Shown here in pieces: positions 7,474-13,226 of a stretch of 14,342 nucleotides of DNA. The stretch's first letter is position 1, and each line of letters begins with the position of its first letter. This DNA is from Intrasporangiaceae bacterium. GTDB taxonomy: Bacteria > Actinomycetota > Actinomycetes > Actinomycetales > Dermatophilaceae. The notes beneath the pieces are model-generated. The model made no database searches. It had not been told where the DNA came from and saw only the letters and a list, made by a program, of their open reading frames with translations. A program made the position numbers and the translations under genes. The DNA is taken from assembly GCA_012518475.1 (NCBI GenBank), contig JAAYSB010000036.1, positions 1 through 14,342 of the forward strand. Reading direction: 5' to 3'.

Positions 7474-8370
7474 CTAACGTCTTGGTCGGCTCAGCGGCCG
7501 AGGACTCCCGTCCTGCGGGCGGCCGGGCAGACCGCCTGCGGTGAGACGGCCACGCGCCTGCAGCGCGGCTCCGAGCTGGAAGCGGGTGTCCACCCCCTCG
7601 TCGTCCATGAGCGCCGCGATCCGCCGTCGGACCGTGCGCAGGCTCGTCGCCATCGTCCGGGCAATGGCCTCGTCCTTGAGGCCGAGCGCCATGAGGTCGA
7701 TCAGGCGCTCGTCCTCGGAGCCGGATCGCGGACCCGGACCCTTGCCGGAGTCGGAGGACTGGAGCGGAACACCGGCGGCGTAGACGGCATCGTGCAAGGC
7801 GATGAAGGCCTGGACGATCATCGGATCGCGGATGAGGATGTAGTCGGAGTCCGGGTCGTTCCACGTCGAGCACGCCAGGACGGCGGCCTCACCGGCGATG
7901 AAGAACTCACTCGGCGGCTCAGGGACGAACCGCTGCCTCTCCCCCGCCTCGGCCCAGACGCTGACCCAGCGGCGACCCGAGGCGCTGTCGAGCAGCGACA
8001 GCGGATAGATGACCCGCATCTCCATTCCGCCGGCAAGGCGGGTCTGGGCGTCACGCACCCGCTCGTCCTCGATGCCGGGTCCGGTGTCGAAGGTCTGAGT
8101 CACGTTGCGGATACAGCTCTCCGGGCCGACCTCGTCGTAGAGGCCACCGATGATGTCGGCTGCGACCTCCGAGGGGACGACCTCGATATCGGTGTGCCGG
8201 GACAGCGGTCGCAACGGCGTCTGGGTGAGGACGAGCTCGCGGATCGCCTCACGTACCTCGTGCAGCTCTTCCCGGCGGCTGTCGAGCCGCTGGTTCTCCC
8301 GGTCGAGGTGTCGCTCCAGGTGCCGGAGCACCTCCGAAGGCCCCCGTGTCCTCGTTGAACGCGAAGCCAT
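7474..8370 (-). CDS. LuxR-type helix-turn-helix transcriptional regulator with N-terminal coiled coil
   Basis: A 298-residue probable DNA-binding regulator. Residues about 13-48 (VLRHLERHLDRENQRLDSRR...) form a charged, heptad-like helix suited to dimerisation. Residues about 60-202 form a middle domain with EMRVIYPLSLLDS, FFIAGEAAVL and DYILIRDPMIVQAFIALHDAVYAAGVPL. This resembles the sensor region of the TrmB/LuxR-like actinobacterial regulators. Residues about 219-276 (DERLIDLMALGLKDEAIARTMATSLRTVRRRIAALM) are the C-terminal GerE-type helix-turn-helix, with TSLRTVRRRI as the recognition helix. Relatives often carry an N-terminal winged helix; here only the coiled coil is present. ATG 8370 has no Shine-Dalgarno, but a TAAACT -10-like hexamer lies exactly six bases before it, suggesting a leaderless mRNA. 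A TGGCA/TGCCA inverted repeat over that hexamer could be its own operator. Ligand and targets cannot be read from sequence. Confidence 0.85.
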   Translation of the reverse strand: MASRSTRTRGPSEVLRHLERHLDRENQRLDSRREELHEVREAIRELVLTQTPLRPLSRHTDIEVVPSEVAADIIGGLYDEVGPESCIRNVTQTFDTGPGIEDERVRDAQTRLAGGMEMRVIYPLSLLDSASGRRWVSVWAEAGERQRFVPEPPSEFFIAGEAAVLACSTWNDPDSDYILIRDPMIVQAFIALHDAVYAAGVPLQSSDSGKGPGPRSGSEDERLIDLMALGLKDEAIARTMATSLRTVRRRIAALMDDEGVDTRFQLGAALQARGRLTAGGLPGRPQDGSPRPLSRPRR

Positions 8371-8372
8371 TG

Positions 8373-8388
8373 TGGCAGTTTAGTGCCA
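8373..8388 (-). promoter_or_regulatory. Candidate leaderless promoter (-10 TAAACT) with overlapping inverted repeat for the LuxR-type gene
   Basis: On the minus strand TAAACT occupies 8382-8377 and is followed by six bases and then the ATG, so the mRNA would start at the A of the ATG. TGGCA (8373-8377) and TGCCA (8384-8388) form an inverted repeat around GTTTAG that covers the hexamer. A bound dimer there would block RNA polymerase. I see no clear -35 element. The sequence is certain; the function is inferred. Confidence 0.45.
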
Positions 8389-8485
8389 ATGGCTGTAAAG
8401 GGTCGCGCATTTGGGCCTCAAGCGTGCATGATTGAACCAGCGTCGAGGCTGAACCGCAGGGGACACAGGCCTCAGACGACGAGAG

Positions 8486-8502
8486 GGGCGCTTCGAGCGC
8501 CC
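8486..8502. terminator. Hairpin, 7-bp stem with TCG loop
   Basis: GGGCGCT (8486-8492) pairs with AGCGCCC (8496-8502) around TCG. On the minus strand it is the second hairpin after DUF3151. It could reinforce termination before the regulator's promoter, but there is no T-run. Confidence 0.35.
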
Positions 8503-8520
8503 GCTCCTGGCAGGGGGCAT

Positions 8521-8549
8521 CGCCGGGGGTCGCGCAGCGACCCCCGGCG
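8521..8549. terminator. Perfect 13-bp stem hairpin downstream of DUF3151
   Basis: CGCCGGGGGTCGC (8521-8533) and GCGACCCCCGGCG (8537-8549) are perfect complements around GCA. It is about 124 bases past the DUF3151 stop on the minus strand. On the plus strand it is followed by TTCTGCAGTTCTGG; on the minus strand no T-run follows. It is probably a terminator insulating the regulator from DUF3151, though a structured small RNA is not excluded. Confidence 0.5.
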
Positions 8550-8604
8550 TTCTGCAGTTCTGGCCCGCCTCGGGCTGACCCCGGTCCTCGTCTCGCCAGT
8601 CCCC

Positions 8605-8664
8605 GATCCACTCGGCGGCGACCCACTCGGCGGCGACCCACTCGGCGGCGACCCGCTCAGCGAA
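8605..8664. repeat. Four tandem 15-bp units (GACCCACTCGGCGGC type)
   Basis: The units start at 8605, 8620, 8635 and 8650. The second and third are identical, the first differs at one base (GATCC for GACCC), and the fourth has diverged in its second half. The unit length is a multiple of three and in one plus-strand frame reads Asp-Pro-Leu-Gly-Gly. The array lies just past the DUF3151 stop, in its predicted 3' untranslated region. It is a short minisatellite that may vary in copy number between strains. Confidence 0.85.
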
Positions 8665-8672
8665 GCCTGAGC

Positions 8673-9074
8673 TCAGAGCCCGAGCTCACGCGCTCCGGTC
8701 GCCGACGACGCCCGGAGGAACTCGACGCACCGGTGCCGTTCCTCCTCCTCGCCGATCTCGGCAGCGGCCTTCGCGAGCGCAGCCAGGGCTCGGAGGAACC
8801 CCTGGTTCGGCGCGTGCTCCCACGGCACGGGACCTTGTCCCCGCCACCCGGCCCGGCGCAGGGCGTCGAGGCCGCGGTGGTAGCCGGTGCGCGCATACGC
8901 ATACGCCATGACGGGCTCGGCGTCTGCGAGGGCGTCCTCGGCAAGGACGGCCCAGGCCAGTGATGACGCGGGGTATGCGCGGGCCACCTGGTCGGCCGCC
9001 CGGCCCTCGTCGATCGCCCGCGCCGCGGGGTCCTCGGGCAGATGGGTCTGCGGAATACCGAGAAGATCAGTCAT
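8673..9074 (-). CDS. DUF3151 domain-containing protein
   Basis: A 133-residue protein matching the actinobacterial DUF3151 family of unknown function across its whole length. Recognisable features are LPEDPAARAIDEG near 12-24, VARAYPASSLAWAVLAEDAL near 30-49, YAYARTGYHRGLDALRRAGWRGQGPVPWEHAPNQGF split over roughly 58-93, and a C-terminal helix EEEERHRCVEFLR. It is mostly helical, with no signal peptide or membrane segment, so it is probably cytoplasmic; the pattern looks like short helical repeats, but this is impression only. A DUF3151 gene near fba and purA is, from memory, conserved (for example near Rv0357c-Rv0363c in M. tuberculosis). Here it follows fba on the same strand after a strong hairpin. 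TAGGGT lies exactly six bases before ATG 9074, so it may have its own leaderless promoter; AGGGTGG could alternatively act as a ribosome site. Confidence 0.88.
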   Translation of the reverse strand: MTDLLGIPQTHLPEDPAARAIDEGRAADQVARAYPASSLAWAVLAEDALADAEPVMAYAYARTGYHRGLDALRRAGWRGQGPVPWEHAPNQGFLRALAALAKAAAEIGEEEERHRCVEFLRASSATGARELGL

Positions 9075-9080
9075 GGATCC

Positions 9081-9086
9081 ACCCTA
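9081..9086 (-). promoter_or_regulatory. Possible -10 hexamer of a leaderless DUF3151 promoter
   Basis: TAGGGT occupies 9086-9081 on the minus strand, then GGATCC, then the ATG at 9074. The six-base spacing would put the transcript's first base at the ATG. AGGGTGG in the same place could instead be a Shine-Dalgarno, so the two readings compete. Confidence 0.35.
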
Positions 9087-9116
9087 GGCCAGGCCGCACG
9101 ACCCTCAGCGCACATG

Positions 9117-9159
9117 AAAAGCGCTCTTCGCACGGGACGGATCCTGTGCGAAGAGCGCT
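9117..9159 (-). terminator. Rho-independent terminator of fba
   Basis: AGCGCTCTTCGCAC (9120-9133) and GTGCGAAGAGCGCT (9146-9159) are perfect 14-base complements around a 12-base loop. Read on the minus strand, the stem is followed by TTTTC. It begins 33 bases after the fba stop. It is the only hairpin in the window with both a long stem and a T-run on the expected strand. It implies that fba and DUF3151 are at least partly separate transcription units. Confidence 0.85.
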
Positions 9160-9191
9160 GGTCCCGCCGGAGGCGTGAAGGTGCGACGACC

Positions 9192-10220
9192 TCAGCGGTG
9201 GGTGCCGGCGGAGCGCAGGTTCTCGCAGGCCTCGACGACGCGGGCGGCCATGGCAGCCTCGGCCTCCTTGCCCCAGGCGCGCGGGTCGTACTGCTTCTTG
9301 TTGCCGACCTCGCCGTCGACCTTGAGGACGCCGTCGTAGTGCTGGAACATCCACGTCGCGACGGGGCGGGTGAAGGCGTACTGGGTGTCGGTGTCGACGT
9401 TCATCTTCACGACGCCGTAGTCGACCGCGTCCGAGATCTCCTGCGGCAGCGAGCCGGAGCCGCCGTGGAAGACGAGGTGGAACGGCTTGGCGCCCTCCTC
9501 GAGGCCGAGCTCCTTGGCGGCGGCCTCCTGGGCGGCCTTGAGGACCTCGGGGCGCAGCTTGACGTTGCCCGGCTTGTAGACGCCGTGGACGTTGCCGAAG
9601 GTCAGCGCGGTCATGTAGTAGCCGTTCTCACCTGCACCGAGCGCCTTCACCGTGGCGATGGCGTCCTCGGGCGTGGAGTACAGCTTGTCGTTGATCGCGT
9701 TCTCGACACCGTCCTCCTCGCCGCCGACGACCCCGACCTCGATCTCGAGGACGACGTTGGCCGCCTGACACTTCTGAAGCAGCTCCTCGGCGATCCGGAG
9801 GTTCTCCTCCAGCGGCACGGCCGAGCCGTCCCACATGTGGCTCTGGAAGTACGGCAGACCGCCCTGGTCGACCCGCTCCTGGCTCGCGGCGAGCAGCGGA
9901 CGGACGAAGCCGTCGAGCTTGTCCTTGGGGCAGTGGTCGGTGTGCAGCGCGATGTTCACCGGGTAGTTCTTGGCGATCTCGTGCGCGAGCGCCGCGAAAC
10001 CGAGGGAGCCGGTGACCATGTCCTTGACGGTCGGTCCGGAGAAGTACTCGGCGCCGCCCGTCGAGACCTGGATGATGCCGTCCGAGCCGGCGTCGGCGAA
10101 GCCACGCAGGGCGGCGTTGAGGGTCTGGCTCGAGGACACGTTGATGGCCGGGTAGGCAAAGCGTTCCTTCTTCGCGCGGTCGAGCATCTCGCGGTAGACC
10201 TCGGGGGTTGCGATGGGCAT
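9192..10220 (-). CDS. fbaA: Class II fructose-1,6-bisphosphate aldolase
   Basis: This zinc enzyme cleaves fructose-1,6-bisphosphate to dihydroxyacetone phosphate and glyceraldehyde-3-phosphate, in glycolysis and gluconeogenesis. The 342-residue product has all key residues. HTDHCPK at 93-99 carries catalytic Asp95 and zinc ligand His96. EIEVGVVGGEEDG, starting at 159, is the substrate/metal-site signature. GNVHGVYK at 209-216 has zinc ligand His212. VFHGGSGS at 250-257 has zinc ligand His252 and the phosphate-binding loop. KMNVDTDTQYAF follows. The start is ATG 10220, with a strong AAAGGAGAA ribosome site about 6 bases upstream. A seven-pair hairpin (10237-10256) lies just before that site in the leader. 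The gene ends before a classic hairpin with a T-run. It is divergent from the EEP-domain gene. Confidence 0.97.
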   Translation of the reverse strand: MPIATPEVYREMLDRAKKERFAYPAINVSSSQTLNAALRGFADAGSDGIIQVSTGGAEYFSGPTVKDMVTGSLGFAALAHEIAKNYPVNIALHTDHCPKDKLDGFVRPLLAASQERVDQGGLPYFQSHMWDGSAVPLEENLRIAEELLQKCQAANVVLEIEVGVVGGEEDGVENAINDKLYSTPEDAIATVKALGAGENGYYMTALTFGNVHGVYKPGNVKLRPEVLKAAQEAAAKELGLEEGAKPFHLVFHGGSGSLPQEISDAVDYGVVKMNVDTDTQYAFTRPVATWMFQHYDGVLKVDGEVGNKKQYDPRAWGKEAEAAMAARVVEACENLRSAGTHR

Positions 10221-10236
10221 GCCTTCTCCTTTGCGG

Positions 10237-10256
10237 GCGGCGCATCGACGCGCCGC
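10237..10256 (-). other. Small inverted repeat in the fba leader
   Basis: GCGGCGC (10237-10243) pairs with GCGCCGC (10250-10256) around ATCGAC. On the minus strand it would lie only a few bases upstream of the fba ribosome site. It could affect ribosome access or be chance in GC-rich DNA. No conserved riboswitch-like fold is visible. Confidence 0.3.
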
Positions 10257-10383
10257 GATCGTGGCGTGTGGTCCGCTCCCTATCCTTCCACGCCGTCATG
10301 CCGACATGCACCTGCCCCAGCCTGTGAGACGTCGCCTAGCCTTGTCGCTCATGGTGCGAGACGGCCGGCAGAGCAGAGGGGGT

Positions 10384-11379
10384 ATGCGGGCCGTCATCTT
10401 CTCCGGATACGCGGCCCTGAGCGCCGCGCTCGTGCTCATGGCGTTGCGGTTCCTCCCCACCCAGACGTGGGTGCCGGCCGCCCAGCTCGTCACATTCTTC
10501 CCGATCGCCCTGCCGCTGACACTGGCCTCGCTCATCCTGCTCCTGCTAGCCCGCTCCCAGTGGCCGGCAGTGACCGCCGCGGCCGCTGCGGTGATCATGA
10601 TCGCGACGATCTCGCTGCGGGTCGTCGACCAGACCGCCGGAGCCGGCGGCGACGAAGCAGGGAGTGAGGGTTCGGGCGAGACGCTGCGGGTGGCCGCGTT
10701 CAACGCCTACTTCGGGCGGGCGGACGCAGCCTCCCTCACCCGGACGGCACAGGCGTTCGAGCTCGACCTCCTCTGCGTCTCCGAAGCCACACCGGCCTTT
10801 GTGGCAGCGCTCGAGAAGGCAGGGCTGAGCACCGCACTGCCGTCGGTGGTGTCCGCCGCCGAGGAGGGTGCGAGCGGCACCGTGCTGTTCTCGCGCATGC
10901 CGATTCGCGAGATCGGCGAGGTGCCGGGCGCACAGTTCCGGATGCCGCGTGGAGCCGTCGAGACGGGCACGGGAGACGTGACAGTGACCTGCGCCCACCC
11001 GGTTCCCCCGACATTCCGGGCAACGGCGTCCTGGAGCCCCGGAGTCCCGGGGTGGGCTCGGGAACTGCGGGCGCTGCGGGATGTGACGGCGTCGACCGAC
11101 GGCCCGCAGATCGTCATGGGCGACTTCAACGCCACCTGGGACCACCGGCTCCTGCGTCGGATCGCGACCCGCTCCGGGATGGTCAGCGCCACCAACGTCA
11201 CCGGCCGGGGGCTCACCCCGACATGGCCGGTCATCGACGGGCCACTGCCAGTCCCGTTCGCCGCGATCGACCACGTCCTCACCGACCTGCCGGTGCTCGC
11301 CAGCGACCTCATCGAGATCCCAGGATCCGACCACCGCATGGTCACCGCGACGCTGCGCCTGTCACCATCGCAGCCCTGA
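10384..11379 (+). CDS. Membrane-anchored endonuclease/exonuclease/phosphatase-fold (EEP) protein
   Basis: A 331-residue protein with three hydrophobic segments at about 3-22, 37-57 and 62-81, a Gly/Ser/Glu-rich linker to about 100, and then an EEP (DNase I-like) catalytic domain. The EEP residues are in order: Asn107 in VAAFNAYFG, Glu134 in CVSEATP, His205 in VTCAHPVPP, Asp247 and Asn249 in VMGDFNATWDH, AAIDHVLTD near 293-301, and the closing SDHRMV at 315-320 with Asp316/His317. All metal-site residues seem present, so it should be an active phosphoesterase. The substrate (nucleic acid, phospholipid or other phosphodiester) cannot be told. An odd number of helices suggests the domain lies outside the membrane. 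ATG 10384 follows AGAGGGGG closely. ATG 10351 in the same frame, 8 bases after a TAGCCT hexamer, is an alternative leaderless start giving 342 residues. Confidence 0.85.
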   Translation: MRAVIFSGYAALSAALVLMALRFLPTQTWVPAAQLVTFFPIALPLTLASLILLLLARSQWPAVTAAAAAVIMIATISLRVVDQTAGAGGDEAGSEGSGETLRVAAFNAYFGRADAASLTRTAQAFELDLLCVSEATPAFVAALEKAGLSTALPSVVSAAEEGASGTVLFSRMPIREIGEVPGAQFRMPRGAVETGTGDVTVTCAHPVPPTFRATASWSPGVPGWARELRALRDVTASTDGPQIVMGDFNATWDHRLLRRIATRSGMVSATNVTGRGLTPTWPVIDGPLPVPFAAIDHVLTDLPVLASDLIEIPGSDHRMVTATLRLSPSQP

Positions 11380-11493
11380 CTCGCGAGCTCGTTGGTGGGG
11401 TGGCCTGAGGGCCGAGCGCATCGTGGCCTCCAAACTGGCCCGGCAGGCAATCAGCCGAGGTGGCGAACCGATGCGCCACTCCTGATCCTGAGT

Positions 11494-11517
11494 GAGCGCG
11501 TGCTCCAGCAAGCGCTC
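11494..11517 (+). terminator. Imperfect hairpin downstream of the EEP gene
   Basis: GAGCGC (11494-11499) pairs with GCGCTC (11512-11517), and TGCT (11501-11504) with AGCA (11507-11510), with one G/A mismatch and a two-base centre. It lies 114 bases after the EEP stop and five bases before a longer palindrome. It may help terminate the EEP transcript; no T-run follows. Confidence 0.35.
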
Positions 11518-11521
11518 TGTC

Positions 11522-11553
11522 CTCCGGAATCTCGCACTTGCGAGATTCCGGAG
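11522..11553. repeat. 32-bp perfect palindrome (15-bp arms, 2-base centre) upstream of the acyltransferase gene
   Basis: CTCCGGAATCTCGCA (11522-11536) is followed by CT and then its exact complement TGCGAGATTCCGGAG (11539-11553). It lies 142 bases after the EEP stop and 55 bases before the acyltransferase ATG. As RNA it would form at least a 14-pair stem with an ACTT loop. No T-run follows on either strand. It could be a terminator, an operator for the acyltransferase, or a copy of a dispersed palindromic element. The structure is certain; the role is open. Confidence 0.85.
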
Positions 11554-11608
11554 CGGCGTGGGTAGTGCTACTCAGGTGCTCCGCGCACCAACCCGGCAGG
11601 CTGGCCGT

Positions 11609-12904
11609 ATGAGCGCGACAATGACGAGCATGTCGATCCAGGACCTGGCCGACGGGACGCCGGCCACCCGCAACCGGGTCGTCGACTTCCTGCGTGCCCT
11701 CGCGATCACCGTCGTGGTCGTCGGCCACTGGCTCATGGCGGCAGTCGTCATCCGTGACGGCGAGGTCGAGCCGAACGCCCTGCTCAACATCGCGGACTGG
11801 ACCCACCCGCTCACCTGGATCTTCCAGGTCATGCCGATCTTCTTCCTCGTCGGCGGCTACGCGAACGCCCTCTCCTGGCGCAGCGCCTCGACCAGGGGGC
11901 AGACGTACGCCGGCTGGCTGCGCGCACGGCTGCAGCGCCTGGGCGGTCCGGTCGTCCCGCTGCTGGTGACGTGGCTCGTCCTGGCGAGCAGCGCATACGC
12001 CCTCGGCATTCCCGGCTCGACCCTGCGACTGGCCTCTCAGGTCGCACTCGTGCCGACGTGGTTCCTCGCCGCCTATGTCCTCGTCGTCGCCGTCGCGCCG
12101 GTCACCTTGTGGCTGTGGAAGCGGCTCGGCTGGTGGAGCATCGCCGGCGGCATTGCGCTCAGCCTCGCGATCGACATCGCGAGCATCTCGACCGGGCAGA
12201 TCCTCATCGGCTTCGTGAACTACCTGGTCGCCTGGGCGACGGTCCACCAGATCGGGTATGCGTGGCTCGACGGCGCCCTCGCCTCCCGCCTCCGCCGGGT
12301 GGGACTGGCGCTCGCCGGCCTGGCCGGCCTGCTGCTCGCCTTCGGAGTCGGCCCCTATCCGGTCTCGATGATCGGGATCGACGGGGCCGAGCTGAACAAC
12401 TCGATGCCGACCCGTGTGACCATGCTGCTGCTCGGGATGATGCAGGGTGGGGTCATCCTGCTCGCCGAGAAGCCGCTGGCCCGATGGCTGCAGAACCGTC
12501 GAGCCTGGGTCGCGACAGTCGCCGTCAACGCCCGGATCATGACGCTCTATCTGTGGCACCTCACGGTGATGGTGCTGGTCCTGGGGGTCTCGCTGCTGCT
12601 CGGTGGGGTCGGCCTGGGCCTGGTCCCGCTGACCGGTGCATGGTGGGCGACCCGGCCGCTGTGGATCGCGCTGCTCGCAGTCGTCGTGCTCGGCTTCGTC
12701 GCGCTGCTCGGGCGGTTCGAGAATCCCCGGCGCGACGAGCGACCTGCTCCCCCCACGTGGCTCGCGATCACGGCAGGCGTCCTCACCTGCGGTGGGCTGG
12801 CGGTCATGGCGAAGTTCGGGATCGTCTCCGAGGCGGGCGTGCAGTGGTGGTGGCCGCTCCTGCCGATCGCCGGTCAGGCGCTGCTACGTCTCAGTCCGCG
12901 CTGA
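11609..12904 (+). CDS. Acyltransferase 3 family multi-pass membrane protein
   Basis: A 431-residue protein with about ten hydrophobic helices. The N-terminus reads RNRVVDFLRALAITVVVVGHW at about 21-41; the 'D-LRA-AI-VV--H' pattern with His40 is the acyltransferase-3 signature. PIFFLVGGYANALSW at 76-90 and RLQRLGGPVVPLLV at 107-120 follow as expected. Members move acyl groups (acetyl, succinyl and others) from the cytoplasm onto extracellular glycans, lipids or antibiotics; the acceptor here is not predictable. A later WHLTVMVLVLGV segment and C-terminal helices complete the domain. The start is ATG 11609 with only a distant AGG; ATG 11621 and 11630 are alternatives. The gene's TGA (12902-12904) overlaps the end of the convergent ATL gene by 14 bases. 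No glycan-synthesis cluster surrounds it. Confidence 0.88.
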   Translation: MSATMTSMSIQDLADGTPATRNRVVDFLRALAITVVVVGHWLMAAVVIRDGEVEPNALLNIADWTHPLTWIFQVMPIFFLVGGYANALSWRSASTRGQTYAGWLRARLQRLGGPVVPLLVTWLVLASSAYALGIPGSTLRLASQVALVPTWFLAAYVLVVAVAPVTLWLWKRLGWWSIAGGIALSLAIDIASISTGQILIGFVNYLVAWATVHQIGYAWLDGALASRLRRVGLALAGLAGLLLAFGVGPYPVSMIGIDGAELNNSMPTRVTMLLLGMMQGGVILLAEKPLARWLQNRRAWVATVAVNARIMTLYLWHLTVMVLVLGVSLLLGGVGLGLVPLTGAWWATRPLWIALLAVVVLGFVALLGRFENPRRDERPAPPTWLAITAGVLTCGGLAVMAKFGIVSEAGVQWWWPLLPIAGQALLRLSPR

Positions 12905-13226
12905 GGTCGAGGCACGCGCGCTCCCAGTCGATCGTGAGCTGCGCCAGGTCGGCGCGGTAGTCGCTCAGCGAGACGCCGCGACCGGAGGGCACGATGCCCT
13001 CCTGCGCCCAGAGTGTGTGCGCCTCGTCGACGAGGTGCTCGGGGAGCTGACCGGAGGCATTGACAACCCGCCACCAGGGCACGTTGGAGCCCCAGTGCCG
13101 CATGATCCAGCCGACCTGACGGGCGCCGATCCCGACGGTCCTCGCGATGTCCCCATAGGCGACGAGGCGACCACGAGGCACCTGCTCGACAGCGCGCAGG
13201 ACCCGCTCCACGACCACCTCATCCAC
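12891..13226 (-). CDS. Alkyltransferase-like protein (ATL; MGMT-family DNA-lesion binder)
   Basis: A 111-residue protein matching the C-terminal DNA-binding domain of O6-alkylguanine methyltransferases. Key features are VPRGRLVAYGDIAR at 16-29, with Tyr24 as the likely phosphate-contacting tyrosine, and GIGARQVGWIMRHWG at 32-46, with Arg36 as the likely arginine finger. The active-site loop reads VPWWRVVNASGQLP at 49-62. The usual PCHRV cysteine is replaced by Trp51, as in ATL proteins, which bind alkylated guanine and pass it to nucleotide excision repair rather than repairing it. The usual histidine is also Trp here. I chose GTG 13226 because it gives the expected length; frames extending further upstream lie in the transporter gene. 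The start overlaps the transporter's TGA by eight bases, so the two are probably cotranscribed. Its end overlaps the convergent acyltransferase gene. Confidence 0.88.
   Translation of the reverse strand: MDEVVVERVLRAVEQVPRGRLVAYGDIARTVGIGARQVGWIMRHWGSNVPWWRVVNASGQLPEHLVDEAHTLWAQEGIVPSGRGVSLSDYRADLAQLTIDWERACLDLSAD

Larger units (their letters stand above)
8371..8672. other. 302-bp gene-free interval between the LuxR-type gene and DUF3151
   Basis: It holds the regulator's promoter region at its left end, two perfect hairpins (8486-8502 and 8521-8549) and four tandem 15-base units (8605-8664). A 95-codon plus-strand open frame (8383-8670) spans it. It crosses both hairpins, reads low-complexity Arg/Pro/Gly sequence, ends in DPLGG repeats, and has no ribosome site, so I do not call it a gene. 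It ends two bases before the DUF3151 stop, tail to tail. Confidence 0.6.

Noticed and set aside
8605..8664. Tandem units as a possible CRISPR array
   Set aside because: The units are 15 bp and contiguous with no spacers, and no cas genes are present. It is a minisatellite.
8383..8670. 95-codon plus-strand open frame ending in DPLGG repeats
   Set aside because: It runs through two perfect hairpins, has no ribosome site, reads low-complexity sequence, and its repeat is explained by the 15-bp tandem array. High third-position GC in its last third leaves a small chance that it is coding.
9042..10667. 541-codon plus-strand open frame across fba
   Set aside because: It is antisense to fba, whose active-site residues are all present, and then runs out of frame into the EEP gene. 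Composition is repetitive Val/Leu/Gly/Arg with no motif.
11342..12559. 405-codon minus-strand open frame opposite the acyltransferase
   Set aside because: It is an Asp/Arg/Gln/Gly-rich shadow of a gene with clear transmembrane helices and an acyltransferase-3 signature on the other strand.
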